From assembly GCF_000690055.1 (NCBI RefSeq), contig NZ_JJNZ01000031.1, forward strand, positions 1 to 64,000: a DNA stretch of 64,000 nucleotides, read 5' to 3'. The notes beneath the pieces were generated by a model that was given only the letters and a program-made list of their open reading frames with translations, did no database searches and was not told the DNA's origin. The stretch is from Pseudoalteromonas fuliginea. GTDB taxonomy: Bacteria; Pseudomonadota; Gammaproteobacteria; Enterobacterales; Alteromonadaceae. The translations under genes were made by a program, and so were the position numbers. This document shows positions 17,719-27,889 of this stretch, piece after piece (within the stretch, counting starts at the first letter, position 1; each line of letters opens with the position of its first letter).

Positions 17719-18791
17719 GTAAAAAATTAGTCGTTGTAGCTGGTGGAACTGGCGGGCATATTTTCCCTGGTATCGCTGTAGCTGACTATTTAAAACAACA
17801 AGGCTGGCAAGTTAGCTGGATAGGAACACCTGATAGAATGGAAGCTGACGTTGTTCCAAAGCATAACATAGACATTGATTTTATTGATGTTAAGGGTGTG
17901 CGTGGTAACGGTATAAAACGTCTTGTTAAAGCGCCATTTATGGTGCTTAACGCCATATTGCAAGCACGTAAAGTTTTAAAAAAACAGCGTCCAGATGTCG
18001 TACTTGCTATGGGCGGGTATGTAACTGGACCAACAGGTATTGCTGCCAAAAGTTTAGGTATTCCGCTGGTTATTCATGAGCAAAATGCGGTAGCGGGCAT
18101 GAGTAACAAATTGCTAGCTAAGGTGGCTACACGTGTATTAGCAGCATTTCCAAGTGCTTTTGCACAGGGTCAAGCTGAACTTGTTGGCAATCCGGTACGT
18201 CAAAGTGTTATTGATATACCAAAGCGTTATGTATCAAGCCCAATAAATATGTTGGTAGTGGGTGGTTCACTTGGGGCACAAGTACTTAACCAAACATTAC
18301 CTGAAGCATTTAAAGTATTGAGTAATACCACCGCAATTAGTGTGTGGCATCAAACAGGTAAAGGCCATTTACACAGCGTTAAAGAGGCTTATAAAGCACA
18401 CAGTTTTGATAGTAATAACTTAAACGTTGCTGAATTTATTGATGATATGGATACGGCTTATGCTTGGGCTGATATTGTCATTTGCCGCGCGGGTGCGTTA
18501 ACGGTTAGTGAAATTGCTGCGGCTGGAAAAATGGCTATATTTGTTCCGTTTCCTCATGCAGTGGACGACCATCAAACAGCGAATGCACAGTATTTAGTAA
18601 TGGCAAATGGGGCTTTGTTAATGCCTCAAGCACAGTTTAATCAACATTCAATTGTTGAGCTTTTAAATCCTTATTTAGCTAAGCCTATATTAATTAAACA
18701 AATGGCAGCAAATGCTCAAAAGCAAGCCATTTTAGATGCCACAGTAAGCGTTGCAGCACACTGTGAGCAAGTAACAAATAAGAGAGTGTAA
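17715..18791 (+). CDS. murG: UDP-GlcNAc:lipid I N-acetylglucosaminyltransferase
   Basis: 358 residues, GT-B fold. A glycine-rich GGTGGHIFPG loop near 10-19 binds lipid I phosphate; VLAMGGYVTGP and IHEQNAVAG lie in the N-terminal domain; VVGGSLGAQ and the FPHAVDDHQTANA motif lie in the UDP-GlcNAc-binding C-terminal domain. It converts lipid I to lipid II at the inner face of the cytoplasmic membrane. It overlaps ftsW by 4 bases, and murC begins at the base after its stop. Confidence 0.98.
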   Translation: MSKKLVVVAGGTGGHIFPGIAVADYLKQQGWQVSWIGTPDRMEADVVPKHNIDIDFIDVKGVRGNGIKRLVKAPFMVLNAILQARKVLKKQRPDVVLAMGGYVTGPTGIAAKSLGIPLVIHEQNAVAGMSNKLLAKVATRVLAAFPSAFAQGQAELVGNPVRQSVIDIPKRYVSSPINMLVVGGSLGAQVLNQTLPEAFKVLSNTTAISVWHQTGKGHLHSVKEAYKAHSFDSNNLNVAEFIDDMDTAYAWADIVICRAGALTVSEIAAAGKMAIFVPFPHAVDDHQTANAQYLVMANGALLMPQAQFNQHSIVELLNPYLAKPILIKQMAANAQKQAILDATVSVAAHCEQVTNKRV

Positions 18792-20243
18792 GTGAAAGAA
18801 GCATCAGTACAAGAAAAACACACACGACCTGCAATGCGTCGAATTGATACTATCCATTTTATTGGCATTGGTGGTGCCGGTATGGGCGGTATTGCTGAAG
18901 TACTCGCATTTGAAGGCTACCGTATTACAGGTTCTGACATTGCTCATAGCGCTATGACAGATCGCTTAATTAAAGCCGGTGCTGAGGTATTTATTGGTCA
19001 TCACGAAAATAACGTAAAAGATGCTAACGTAGTCGTTGTTTCAAGTGCTATTGATGAAACAAACCCTGAGATTGTTGCAGCAAAAGCAGCAAGAGTTCCG
19101 GTTGTGCGCCGCGCAGAAATGCTCGCGGAGTTAATGCGTTTTCGCCATGGTATAGCGATTGCGGGGACGCATGGTAAAACAACGACAACAAGCCTAATTG
19201 CGAGTATTTATGGACAGGCGGGGCTTGATCCAACTTTTATTATTGGTGGCTTGTTAAATAGCGCAGGTAGTAACGCAAAAGTAGGAAAAAGTGATTTTTT
19301 AATAGCAGAAGCTGATGAAAGCGACGCGTCGTTTTTACACTTGCAGCCAATGGTTTCGGTGATCACAAATATTGAAGAAGATCACATGGATACTTACGGC
19401 GGCAGTCTCGAAAAAATGAAAGACACATATGTAGATTTCATTCATAACTTACCGTTTTATGGTTTAGCTGTTGTATGTATTGATTCTGAAGTTGCTGCTG
19501 AACTTATCCCGCGATTTGGTCGCCCAGTTATCACGTATGGCGAATCGAAGGATGCTGATTACCGCATGAGCGACTTTAGCCAATCAGCTAATACGTGCAC
19601 ATTTACAGTAACTAACAAACAAGGTGAGTGTTTAACTGCCACGTTGAATATGCCAGGTAGACACAACGCACTTAATGCAACCGCAGCGATTGCTGTAGCA
19701 AAAGATCAAAACATTGCTAACCATGCAATTTTAGAAGCGCTGCAGAAGTTTGAAGGCATTGGTCGTCGTTTTCAACACTATGGTGAATTTGAAAACGAGC
19801 GTGGCAATGTGATGTTAGTTGATGATTATGGGCATCACCCTTCAGAAGTTGCAGCAACAATTGCTGCAGTGCGTGAAGGTTGGCCTGATAAGCGCTTAGT
19901 TATGGTATATCAACCACATAGATTTTCTCGTACACGCGACTTGTACGAAGATTTTGTAAAAGTACTTGCTGATGTAGATCAGTTACTATTACTTGATGTG
20001 TATAGCGCAGGTGAAGACCCTATAGTCGGTGCTGATAGTAAAAGCCTCTGTAGAAGTTTACGCCAACGTGGCAAAGAGCCACTTCATGTTGCTTCAAGTT
20101 CAGAGCTTGCAGGTGTCCTCGGTGAATGCCTAAAAAATAACGATTTAGTATTAACCCAAGGCGCAGGTAATATAGGCCAATTAGTAAAAACCTTAGCTGC
20201 AACGGGTATGTCGATAGAAAAACTTAAGCAAGGTGAAGTATGA
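18792..20243 (+). CDS. murC: UDP-MurNAc:L-alanine ligase
   Basis: 483 residues. GTG start directly after the murG stop, with AGAGAG ahead; the next in-frame ATG is at codon 15 and would remove a region also present in the E. coli enzyme. [18 protein letters not shown] near 21-38 binds the UDP-sugar, the ATP loop is GTHGKTT at 125-131, and [10 protein letters not shown] marks the C-terminal domain. It performs the first amino-acid addition to UDP-MurNAc, in the cytoplasm. The stop overlaps ddlB by 4 bases. Confidence 0.97.
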   Translation: MKEASVQEKHTRPAMRRIDTIHFIGIGGAGMGGIAEVLAFEGYRITGSDIAHSAMTDRLIKAGAEVFIGHHENNVKDANVVVVSSAIDETNPEIVAAKAARVPVVRRAEMLAELMRFRHGIAIAGTHGKTTTTSLIASIYGQAGLDPTFIIGGLLNSAGSNAKVGKSDFLIAEADESDASFLHLQPMVSVITNIEEDHMDTYGGSLEKMKDTYVDFIHNLPFYGLAVVCIDSEVAAELIPRFGRPVITYGESKDADYRMSDFSQSANTCTFTVTNKQGECLTATLNMPGRHNALNATAAIAVAKDQNIANHAILEALQKFEGIGRRFQHYGEFENERGNVMLVDDYGHHPSEVAATIAAVREGWPDKRLVMVYQPHRFSRTRDLYEDFVKVLADVDQLLLLDVYSAGEDPIVGADSKSLCRSLRQRGKEPLHVASSSELAGVLGECLKNNDLVLTQGAGNIGQLVKTLAATGMSIEKLKQGEV

Positions 20244-21160
20244 CCCAGGTAAACACACAATTTGGTAAAGTAGCGGTGCTGTTAGGTGGCAATTCAGCAG
20301 AGCGTGAAGTGTCATTAAAATCTGGTCAAGCTGTTTTAAATGCACTGCAAAGTAGTGGCATTGATGCAATTGCATTTGACCCACAAAGTCGTTCTTTGTG
20401 GGAATTAAAAGAATTAAATGTAGAGCGCGTTTTTATTGCGTTACATGGTCGTGGTGGTGAAGATGGCACCGTACAAGGTGCGCTTGAATTTATGAACCTG
20501 CCTTACACAGGTAGTAATGTATTGGGCTCAGCCCTCGCTATGGATAAAATTCGCTGTAAACACTTGTTTAAATCTGCGGGTCTAAGTACGGCCCCTTATG
20601 CGGTTGTCGATGCTAAAAAAGGCTTTGATGCAGTTGCCATTATGGATGAGTTTAAAAAGGTAATGGTTAAGCCATCGCACGAAGGCTCAAGCATAGGTAT
20701 GGCACAAGCAAGTAATGCGCAAGAGTTAGAAGAAGCACTCGCTAATGCATTTAAGTTTGATAGCCAAGTACTTGTCGAACAGTGGATTACAGGACGAGAG
20801 TTCACGGTTACTGTATTGGGTGATGAAGTACAGCCTGTAATTGAGATGACCACGCCTAATGGTTTTTACGATTACCAAGCTAAGTATCAATCAAACACGA
20901 CGCAATATCATTGCCCTGCAAATTTATCAAAGCACGATACAGAGCACTTACAAGAAATTTCACTTGATGCATTTGACCTTGTAGGTGCAAGTGGCTGGGG
21001 ACGTGTGGATGCAATGCAAGATGAGCAAGGACACTTTTACCTACTAGAGGTAAATACAGTACCTGGCATGACTGAAAAATCACTAGTACCAATGGCTGCA
21101 AAAGCGAATGGGGCAAGTTTTGAGCAATTAGTTGTTCGCATTTTGGAGCAAACACTTTAA
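20240..21160 (+). CDS. ddlB: D-alanine:D-alanine ligase
   Basis: 306 residues, ATP-grasp fold. Family motifs: [16 protein letters not shown] near 14-29, [14 protein letters not shown] near 68-81, [11 protein letters not shown] in the ATP site, and the metal-binding [15 protein letters not shown] near the end. It makes the D-Ala-D-Ala used by MurF. Its place between murC and ftsQ is that of the dcw copy, DdlB, in enterobacteria. ftsQ begins 2 bases after its stop. Confidence 0.97.
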   Translation: MTQVNTQFGKVAVLLGGNSAEREVSLKSGQAVLNALQSSGIDAIAFDPQSRSLWELKELNVERVFIALHGRGGEDGTVQGALEFMNLPYTGSNVLGSALAMDKIRCKHLFKSAGLSTAPYAVVDAKKGFDAVAIMDEFKKVMVKPSHEGSSIGMAQASNAQELEEALANAFKFDSQVLVEQWITGREFTVTVLGDEVQPVIEMTTPNGFYDYQAKYQSNTTQYHCPANLSKHDTEHLQEISLDAFDLVGASGWGRVDAMQDEQGHFYLLEVNTVPGMTEKSLVPMAAKANGASFEQLVVRILEQTL

Positions 21161-21161
21161 T

Positions 21162-21941
21162 ATGCACCCCCTTTTAGAAAAAGCTCAGAAAATCAAACAG
21201 CAACTAAATTGGTCGCTCATTTTTGGTGTGAGCTTTTTTCTAATTGTTGTGATTGGCTTAATACAGATCACGGCGGGGATTTCGCATTGGTTAGTTGAAA
21301 ATAAAGATGCTCAAATTAAGCATTTAACAGTGCAAGGGCATCCTAAGTACACTGATGAAACGGCAATAATAAAAGCAATAAAAAGAGCCGATTTAAGTAG
21401 TTTTTTTGAACTTGATGTAAAACATGTGCAACAACTGGTGCAAGATTTACCTTGGGTTGCGACAGTATCAGTACGTAAGCAATGGCCAGATACTTTGCAA
21501 GTATATGTTGTTGAGCATGATGCTGTGGCACATTGGAATAGTGATTTATTACTAAATCAAAAAGGTGAAGCTTTTCAGGCTAGTAGCGATAAACTAAATG
21601 TAGATTTACCGCAATTATTCGGGCCAGAAGGCAGTGAACAAGAAGCATGGTTAGCTTTTAAACAGTTTGATGAAATGCTTAAAGTAAATGCGTTAACATT
21701 AAATAGTTTAGCGTTGTCTGAGCGTTTTTCATGGCAACTGTGGTTAGATAATGGTGTACGTTTAAATTTAGGGCGTAAAGATAAAGCCAAGCGAGTTCAG
21801 CGCTTTATAGATGTTTACCCGAGAATGAAACATCCTGAAAATGCACAGATAGATACAATCGATTTACGGTATGATACCGGCCTTGCAGTAAGCTTTAAGC
21901 CAATGCAAGAAGAACAATTACAAAATAAGAGTAAGGCATGA
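21162..21941 (+). CDS. ftsQ: Cell division protein FtsQ
   Basis: 259 residues from ATG 21162; an in-frame TTG at 21132 would overlap ddlB and is less likely. A cytoplasmic N-terminus of about 20 residues, a transmembrane helix at about 22-43, a POTRA domain (about 55-120, with VQGHPKYTDE and LPWVATVSVRKQWPDTL), then the beta domain. FtsQ recruits FtsL and FtsB to the divisome. The C-terminal tail is Gln/Lys rich. The stop overlaps ftsA by 4 bases. Confidence 0.96.
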   Translation: MHPLLEKAQKIKQQLNWSLIFGVSFFLIVVIGLIQITAGISHWLVENKDAQIKHLTVQGHPKYTDETAIIKAIKRADLSSFFELDVKHVQQLVQDLPWVATVSVRKQWPDTLQVYVVEHDAVAHWNSDLLLNQKGEAFQASSDKLNVDLPQLFGPEGSEQEAWLAFKQFDEMLKVNALTLNSLALSERFSWQLWLDNGVRLNLGRKDKAKRVQRFIDVYPRMKHPENAQIDTIDLRYDTGLAVSFKPMQEEQLQNKSKA

Positions 21942-23170
21942 CTAAGTCAGCAGAAAGAAACCTCGTGATTGGATTAGATGTTGGTACCTCGAAAGTGGTT
22001 GCCACGGTAGGTGAAATCACCGCAGATAACAAACTCAGTATTGTTGGTGTGGGCAGCCAAGTGTCTCGTGGTATGGATAAAGGCGGCGTTAACGATTTAA
22101 ACTTGGTATCTGAGTCTATTCGACGAGCTATAGACGAAGCTGAGTTAATGGCTGATTGTCGTATTAGTTCTGTGTACCTTGGTATCTCTGGTAAGCATAT
22201 TCAGTGCCAGAACGAGAGTGGTGTGGTTGCTATTAACAACACTGAAGTGACCGATGAAGATATTGAAAATGTCATTCATATTGCACGCTCTGTGCCTATC
22301 TCGGCAGAGCGTAAAATGCTGCATGCATTGCCGCAAGAATACAGTATTGATATGCAAGAGGGCATTAAAAACCCACTTGGTATGAGTGGTGTTCGTATGG
22401 AAGCGCGAGCACATATCATTACTTGCTCAAACGATATGGCAAAAAACATTGAAAAATGTGTAGAACGTTGTGGTCTTGAAGTCGATCAACTTATCTTTAC
22501 CGCACTAGCATCATGTTATTCTGTATTAACAGATGACGAAAAAGAGCTAGGTGTTGCAGTACTTGATATTGGTGGCGGTACTATGGATATCACTATTTAT
22601 ATTAATGGTGCACTTCGCCATTCTGCCGTTATTCCTGTTGCTGGTAATCAGGTTACAGGTGATATTGCAAAAATATTTCGTACACCTATATCACATGCAG
22701 AGTCACTCAAAGTACAATACGCATGTGCTAGTAGCCAAATGGCAAGTAGCGAAGACACAATTGAAGTACCAAGTGTTGGCGGACGACCAGCAAGATTGAT
22801 GTCACGCCATACATTGTCAGAGGTAGTAGAACCTCGTTTTAGAGAATTATTTGAGCTTGCGATGGAAGAGATTCGTCGTTCTGGTTTAGAAGATCAAATT
22901 GCTGCAGGCCTCGTTGTTACTGGTGGTACTGCTAAAATGACTGGTGCAATGGAAGTGGCAGAAGACATTTTCCAAATGCCAGTTAGAATAGGAAAACCAA
23001 TTGGGATAGTTGGTTTGACAGACTATGTAGATGATCCCTCGTACGCAACTGCTGTTGGTTTGTTACAATACGGACGTACAATGCAATCGATGAATGCACA
23101 AAAGTCGAAAGCAGAAGGGAACAATAATTTATGGAACCGTGTTACAAAATGGTTTCAAGGCGAGTTTTAA
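21938..23170 (+). CDS. ftsA: Cell division protein FtsA
   Basis: 410 residues, actin-like ATPase. GLDVGTSKVVATVGEI forms the phosphate-1 loop near 13-28, followed by the FtsA-specific 1C domain (SHRT5-like region, about 85-165). VLDIGGGTMDITIY is the phosphate-2 loop and VVTGGTAKMTG the adenosine motif. The last residues, NLWNRVTKWFQGEF, form the amphipathic membrane-targeting helix. FtsA tethers FtsZ filaments to the inner membrane. ftsZ follows 21 bp later. Confidence 0.98.
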   Translation: MTKSAERNLVIGLDVGTSKVVATVGEITADNKLSIVGVGSQVSRGMDKGGVNDLNLVSESIRRAIDEAELMADCRISSVYLGISGKHIQCQNESGVVAINNTEVTDEDIENVIHIARSVPISAERKMLHALPQEYSIDMQEGIKNPLGMSGVRMEARAHIITCSNDMAKNIEKCVERCGLEVDQLIFTALASCYSVLTDDEKELGVAVLDIGGGTMDITIYINGALRHSAVIPVAGNQVTGDIAKIFRTPISHAESLKVQYACASSQMASSEDTIEVPSVGGRPARLMSRHTLSEVVEPRFRELFELAMEEIRRSGLEDQIAAGLVVTGGTAKMTGAMEVAEDIFQMPVRIGKPIGIVGLTDYVDDPSYATAVGLLQYGRTMQSMNAQKSKAEGNNNLWNRVTKWFQGEF

Positions 23171-23191
23171 TGCTCAAGTCGGAGAGTAAAT

Positions 23192-24436
23192 ATGTTTGAT
23201 ATAATGGAACAACACAGCGAAGAAGCTGTCATAAAAGTGATAGGCGTGGGCGGCGGCGGCGGTAACGCTGTTGAGCACATGGTAAAACAACAGATTGAAG
23301 GCGTACGCTTTATTGCTGCTAATACGGATGCACAGGCATTACGTAACTCTGCTGCCGATATTACAGTTCAATTAGGCACGCAAATAACCTCAGGGCTAGG
23401 TGCGGGTGCAAATCCTGAAGTAGGCCGTAAATCGGCTGAAGAAGACGCCGATACAATTCGTGCCAGCCTTGAAGGCGCCGACATGGTATTCATAGCTGCA
23501 GGTATGGGCGGTGGTACAGGTACTGGTGCAGCACCGGTTGTTGCTAAAATTGCTAAAGAGCTTGGTATTTTAACAGTTGCAGTTGTAACACGTCCTTTTG
23601 ATTTTGAAGGTAAAAAACGTGCAGCAGCCGCCGATCAAGGCATTAATGAATTGTCAGAAATTGTAGATTCGCTTATTACAATTCCGAACAATAAATTACT
23701 TAAGGTTTTAGGAAAAGGGACTACTCTTCTAGATGCCTTCGCTAAAGCTAATGACGTATTATTTGGTGCGGTACAGGGTATAGCAGAGCTAATTACACGT
23801 TCTGGTTTAATTAACGTGGATTTCGCCGATGTACGTACAGTAATGTCTGCAATGGGTACTGCAATGATGGGAACGGCGTCTGCGTCAGGTCCTGATCGTG
23901 CACAGGAGGCTGCAGAAGCGGCTATCTCAAGCCCACTACTAGAAGACGTTGATTTAACAGGTGCTAAAGGCATCTTGGTTAATATTACCGCCGGTATGGA
24001 CATTGCGATTGAAGAATTTGAAATTGTTGGCAATCACGTTAAAGCACTTGCGTCAGAAAACGCAACGGTTGTTGTTGGTGCGGTAATCGACCCAGAAATG
24101 ACTGATGAGCTACGTGTAACGGTTGTTGCAACAGGTTTAGGCGGTGATCGTCGTCCACAGTTTGGTATTGTTGATAATGGCTTTAAAAAGGCATCAGGAT
24201 CTGATGTTGCAAGCACATCAAACCAAGCAAGTAGTATGTACGTACCAAGCTTTGCAAGCCAAGACACAAACACTGAAGAAAATGCTGCTAAAGCACAAAC
24301 GCAAAGCAAAGAAAAAGCGCCTTCAACGAGTTCAAGTAGTTCAGGCTCTTCAGCGCAAAGCGGTAAAAAAGCGGATAAATCAGAAGGCGGTGATTATTTT
24401 GATATTCCAGCTTTTTTACGTAAGCAGGCAGATTAA
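23192..24436 (+). CDS. ftsZ: Cell division GTPase FtsZ
   Basis: 414 residues, tubulin fold. [11 protein letters not shown] lies near 17-27, the tubulin signature GGGTGTG at 106-112 and the T7 catalytic loop [11 protein letters not shown] near 207-217. An unstructured linker rich in Ser, Ala and Lys (about 330-395) leads to the conserved C-terminal peptide [13 protein letters not shown] that binds FtsA and ZipA. It has its own GGAGAG ribosome site. The 106-bp gap to lpxC shows no terminator, so read-through is likely. Confidence 0.99.
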   Translation: MFDIMEQHSEEAVIKVIGVGGGGGNAVEHMVKQQIEGVRFIAANTDAQALRNSAADITVQLGTQITSGLGAGANPEVGRKSAEEDADTIRASLEGADMVFIAAGMGGGTGTGAAPVVAKIAKELGILTVAVVTRPFDFEGKKRAAAADQGINELSEIVDSLITIPNNKLLKVLGKGTTLLDAFAKANDVLFGAVQGIAELITRSGLINVDFADVRTVMSAMGTAMMGTASASGPDRAQEAAEAAISSPLLEDVDLTGAKGILVNITAGMDIAIEEFEIVGNHVKALASENATVVVGAVIDPEMTDELRVTVVATGLGGDRRPQFGIVDNGFKKASGSDVASTSNQASSMYVPSFASQDTNTEENAAKAQTQSKEKAPSTSSSSSGSSAQSGKKADKSEGGDYFDIPAFLRKQAD

Positions 24437-24542
24437 CATTTAATAATACTTTTGTTTGAAATATGTACAAATATTGAAAGGCAAAAGGATTTATGTTAAA
24501 CTCCGCCGTCTAACTGTAACTGATTTAAAAGTGAGCGAACCT

Positions 24543-25454
24543 ATGATTAAACAGCGTACGATTGCAGAAATAGTCAAAGCCATAGGAATTGGACTTCATA
24601 AAGGTGAGAAGGTCACAATAACTCTCCGACCTGCGAGCGCAAATACTGGGATTGTATTTCGTCGTGTCGACCTTGATCCGGTTGTTGATTTTGAAACAAC
24701 ACCTGAAGCCGTTGGTGATACGCAATTGTGTACTTGTTTAATTAACAAAGATGGCGTTCGCTTATCGACTACTGAGCACCTTATTGCAGCCGTTGCTGCA
24801 ATGGGCATTGATAATCTAATTGTAGAATTAGACAGCTCAGAAGTGCCGATTATGGATGGTAGTGCATTACCATTCATATATCTGTTACAAAAAGGCGGAA
24901 TTGAAGAGCAAAATGTTGCTAAACGCTTTATTCGTATTAAAGAAAAAGTACGTATTGAAGAAGGTGATAAATGGGCTGAAGTTGAACCTTATGATGGTTT
25001 TCATATCGACTTTGAGATTGCGTTTAACCACCCTGCTATCAACGAAAGTCGCCAACGTATAGGGTTAGATATAACAACGCAAAGCTTTATTGAAGAAATT
25101 AGCCGTGCGCGTACTTTTGGATTTATGAAAGATATTGAATACATGCATGCAAACAACCTAGCACTAGGTGGTAGTATGGATAGTGCTGTGGTACTTGATG
25201 AATTCAAAGTTTTAAATCCTAATGGTTTACGTTATAGCGACGAGTTTGTTAAGCACAAGATATTAGACTGTGTTGGTGACATGTTTATGACAGGTCATAA
25301 CCTTTTAGGTAAAGTAACCGCATTTAAATCGGGTCATGATTTAAATAATAAATTACTTCGTAAAATTATGGCTACAGAGTCAGCATGGGAGTGGGCAACA
25401 TTTGAAACGCCTGTGACGATGCCTGCACCCGGTCTTGAGTTAGCTCCAGCCTAA
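24543..25454 (+). CDS. lpxC: UDP-3-O-acyl-GlcNAc deacetylase LpxC
   Basis: 303 residues from ATG 24543, nearly the E. coli length of 305; the in-frame codon at 24456 adds a non-conserved leader. Zinc-binding His79 lies in STTEHLIAA, and the later [16 protein letters not shown] block carries the other metal and catalytic residues. LpxC performs the committed step of lipid A synthesis. A separate promoter in the 106-bp gap is likely, as in E. coli, but I see no clean hexamers. Last gene of the cluster, ended by a strong hairpin. The secM-secA pair that often follows is absent here. Confidence 0.97.
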   Translation: MIKQRTIAEIVKAIGIGLHKGEKVTITLRPASANTGIVFRRVDLDPVVDFETTPEAVGDTQLCTCLINKDGVRLSTTEHLIAAVAAMGIDNLIVELDSSEVPIMDGSALPFIYLLQKGGIEEQNVAKRFIRIKEKVRIEEGDKWAEVEPYDGFHIDFEIAFNHPAINESRQRIGLDITTQSFIEEISRARTFGFMKDIEYMHANNLALGGSMDSAVVLDEFKVLNPNGLRYSDEFVKHKILDCVGDMFMTGHNLLGKVTAFKSGHDLNNKLLRKIMATESAWEWATFETPVTMPAPGLELAPA

Positions 25455-25486
25455 AAGCAATAAAAGTACAGTTCGCAAACAGTTAT

Positions 25487-25517
25487 AAAAAATGACGCTA
25501 ATTAGCGTCATTTTTTT
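25487..25517 (+). terminator. Strong intrinsic terminator after lpxC
   Basis: An 18-bp perfect palindrome (25493-25510, TGACGCTA then AT then TAGCGTCA overlapping at the centre) is preceded by an A-run and followed by seven T. It ends the dcw cluster on the + strand and, by symmetry of the A/T runs, may also end the convergent yjjG transcript. Confidence 0.9.
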
Positions 25518-25534
25518 GCGTAAAATTTACTTTA

Positions 25535-26209
25535 TTATAACTCTAAAAGAGCTTGTAACTGATTTAAATGAGTTACTGTATAGGTTGGTTTTATCCCATC
25601 GGCCAATTGCTCGCCAGGGTGTTGTAGCCAGCAAGTATCAATACCTGCATTGTTGCCGCCAAGTATATCACTTGCAGCAGTGTCACCCACCATAAGTATC
25701 TCGCTTTTATCTGGGTTACCCATTAGCTCAAATGTATGTTCGAAAATCGCTTTATTCGGTTTTGCTATGCCAACAAGCTCAGATATAACCAACCATTCAA
25801 ACATATCTTTTAAACCAGTGTGTTCTAAACGTACCGTTTGTAGGCGGGCAAATCCGTTAGTAATAATACCTAATCGAGCATTTGGCTTAAGCTTATTTAA
25901 AAGTTCTATAGCGCCAGGTAATGGCTCGCAAATTTGCGCCATAGCATCTAAAAAAGCATCGTTTAGCTCTTTTGCTGGCACATTTAGCTTTGCAGCCCAT
26001 TCATTAAAGCGAGTTACTTGTAAGTAATCAGCAGTTATAGAACCGTTTTGATAATCAATCCACAGCTGCTTATTGGTTTTTTGATAATGAATATAATCGT
26101 CTTGGCTAAAATCTACGTTGTAAGCTTTAAACATGCGAGTCATGCCCGCTAAAATATCAAACCTAAATAAGGTTTCGTCTGCGTCAAACAATACATAGCT
26201 GTATTTCAT
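25535..26209 (-). CDS. yjjG: Pyrimidine 5'-nucleotidase YjjG
   Basis: 224 residues, HAD superfamily. The nucleophile motif FDADETLF starts at about residue 8, the second motif is ITNGF, and the last is MVGDTAASDILGG. Long stretches match E. coli YjjG by eye (LWIDYQNGSIT, EPLPGAIELLNKL, GIAKPNKAIF). YjjG dephosphorylates dUMP, UMP and non-canonical pyrimidine nucleotides. First gene of a minus-strand group would be yjjX upstream, 13 bp away; the gap between them is short enough for one transcript. Confidence 0.95.
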   Translation of the reverse strand: MKYSYVLFDADETLFRFDILAGMTRMFKAYNVDFSQDDYIHYQKTNKQLWIDYQNGSITADYLQVTRFNEWAAKLNVPAKELNDAFLDAMAQICEPLPGAIELLNKLKPNARLGIITNGFARLQTVRLEHTGLKDMFEWLVISELVGIAKPNKAIFEHTFELMGNPDKSEILMVGDTAASDILGGNNAGIDTCWLQHPGEQLADGIKPTYTVTHLNQLQALLEL

Positions 26210-26222
26210 TAAACTTCCTAAA

Positions 26223-26768
26223 TTAATTTGTTTGGCTGTATAGCTCAGAGTGTAAAAATGGCGCCATAGCTAAAGTGAGTGCTTGTGTATACGTACTTTC
26301 ACGCGTGGCATGATTGTTTGTAAGTAGTCCAATAGCGCCCCCTTTTTGCTTAATATTGGTGGTATTGAATGCCTTGTCCATTACATCGCCAAGCTCTTCA
26401 CCTTTAAGTAATGCATTATAAAGTACTTGAGGTAAGGGGAGGTTACTGCTGCGCCCTACAACTTGATTTAAGGCATTATCAATAACTACATAGGCAAAGG
26501 TTGCTGGGCCATAGCTAAACTGCTCTGCACCGCCTTCCATTGCCACGTAATAGTGAGCTTGGTGATGTTCTTTGCAGTAATCAACGCGGTTTTGCGCGCC
26601 AATGCGTGTTTCGTCTTCGCCAATAGGTTGATCGGGCACATTGGATGGTGCATCAACACCTTGGCAATCAATTTCATGATCAGGGAAATACATTGTAAAA
26701 ATATATTTAGCCGCGTTAATTTTTACAGGGTTTTTAGAACCCACAATAATTTTTAATGAGTACAACAC
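26223..26768 (-). CDS. yjjX: Inosine/xanthosine triphosphatase YjjX
   Basis: 181 residues. The N-terminal VGSKNPVKINAAKY, then GAQNRVDYC, VAMEGGAEQF and the C-terminal KQKGGAIGLLTN motif are those of the YjjX/NTPase family, which hydrolyses ITP and XTP to limit non-canonical purines. The start is uncertain: GTG 26768 gives four bases from AAGGGA, TTG 26765 gives seven. It precedes yjjG by 13 bp, so two house-cleaning nucleotidases are probably cotranscribed. Confidence 0.92.
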   Translation of the reverse strand: MLYSLKIIVGSKNPVKINAAKYIFTMYFPDHEIDCQGVDAPSNVPDQPIGEDETRIGAQNRVDYCKEHHQAHYYVAMEGGAEQFSYGPATFAYVVIDNALNQVVGRSSNLPLPQVLYNALLKGEELGDVMDKAFNTTNIKQKGGAIGLLTNNHATRESTYTQALTLAMAPFLHSELYSQTN

Positions 26769-26832
26769 AATGTCCCTTATTGTTACTAAAAATCAGCAGT
26801 GTACGTGAGAGAGCTCAACCTTAGAAGAGGAG

Positions 26833-27732
26833 TTAAATAGGTATATCCAGAGGTGCTAAGTTTTCCAGTGCACGCTTTTTCAAAATAATATCTTTAATTA
26901 GTGGAGTAAGCACCAGCTCCATTGCTAAGCCCATTTTGCCACCAGGTACTACAAGCGTATTTATACGAGACATAAAACTGCCTTCGATCATGCGTAAATA
27001 ATAAGGAAAATCAACATCATCAATACCTCTAAAGCGAATAACTACAAAGCTTTCATCAAGCGATGGAATATCTTTAGCGCTAAATGGATTTGAAGTATCA
27101 ACGGTCGGCACTCGTTGGAAATTTATATGAGTTCGAGAAAACTGTGGCGTGATGTGATTAATGTAATCATCCATACTACGGACAATTGAGTCCATAACAG
27201 CCTCACGTGAATGACCTCTCTCAGAGGTATCGCGTATCAGTTTTTGAATCCACTCAAGGTTAATAATAGGCACCATGCCTATTAATAAATCAACATGCTT
27301 AGCAACGTCTACATCTTGATCGACTACACCACCGTGTAAACCTTCATAAAATAAAATATCAGTATTATGCTCAAGCTCTTGCCAAGGAGTAAAGGTGCCC
27401 GGTAACTGATTGTACGGAACCGCTTCATCAAATGTATGTAAATAGCGGCGTAATTTACCTTGCCCAGTTTCACCATAATGATTAAATAAAGTTTCGAGGG
27501 CACCAAAGTCATTGGCTTCTCGGCCAAAGTAACTTATGTGCTTACCTTCTTGCTGTGCTTCGCGTACTTTTTTATCCATTTCAGGGCGAGTGTAACGATG
27601 AAAGCTATCCCCTTCGATAAAAGCCGCTTCAATATTAAGGCTACGAAAAATATGTTTAATTGCATTGGTTGTGGTGGTTGTGCCTGCACCAGACGAACCC
27701 GTAATCGCAATAATAGGATTTTTAGCTGACAT
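26833..27732 (-). CDS. prkB: Phosphoribulokinase-like P-loop kinase (PrkB type)
   Basis: 299 residues. The P-loop GSSGAGTTTTT lies near 12-22, followed by IEGDSFHRYTR and a long conserved core (HISYFGREANDFGALE, FYEGLHGG, the Asp-rich VVDQDVDVAKHVDLLIG, and SERGHSREAVMDSIVRSMDD). This is the enterobacterial PrkB family, a phosphoribulokinase homologue in organisms without the Calvin cycle, so the physiological substrate is unsettled. Cytoplasmic. Start ATG 27732 with AGAGAA ahead. It precedes yjjX by 64 bp. Confidence 0.92.
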   Translation of the reverse strand: MSAKNPIIAITGSSGAGTTTTTNAIKHIFRSLNIEAAFIEGDSFHRYTRPEMDKKVREAQQEGKHISYFGREANDFGALETLFNHYGETGQGKLRRYLHTFDEAVPYNQLPGTFTPWQELEHNTDILFYEGLHGGVVDQDVDVAKHVDLLIGMVPIINLEWIQKLIRDTSERGHSREAVMDSIVRSMDDYINHITPQFSRTHINFQRVPTVDTSNPFSAKDIPSLDESFVVIRFRGIDDVDFPYYLRMIEGSFMSRINTLVVPGGKMGLAMELVLTPLIKDIILKKRALENLAPLDIPI

Positions 27733-27889
27733 GTTAATTCTCTTTTTTAGGAGCCGATTTTATAACCAGACTAAACTTAACATTATTTTAAGTCGTTTGG
27801 GTATCTTAAGAGTTGACTGACTTAGCTCAAGTGACGCCATCAGCAAATAACGTTATCATGAGGTGCTTAAAATTAAAACGAGAGAAAGC

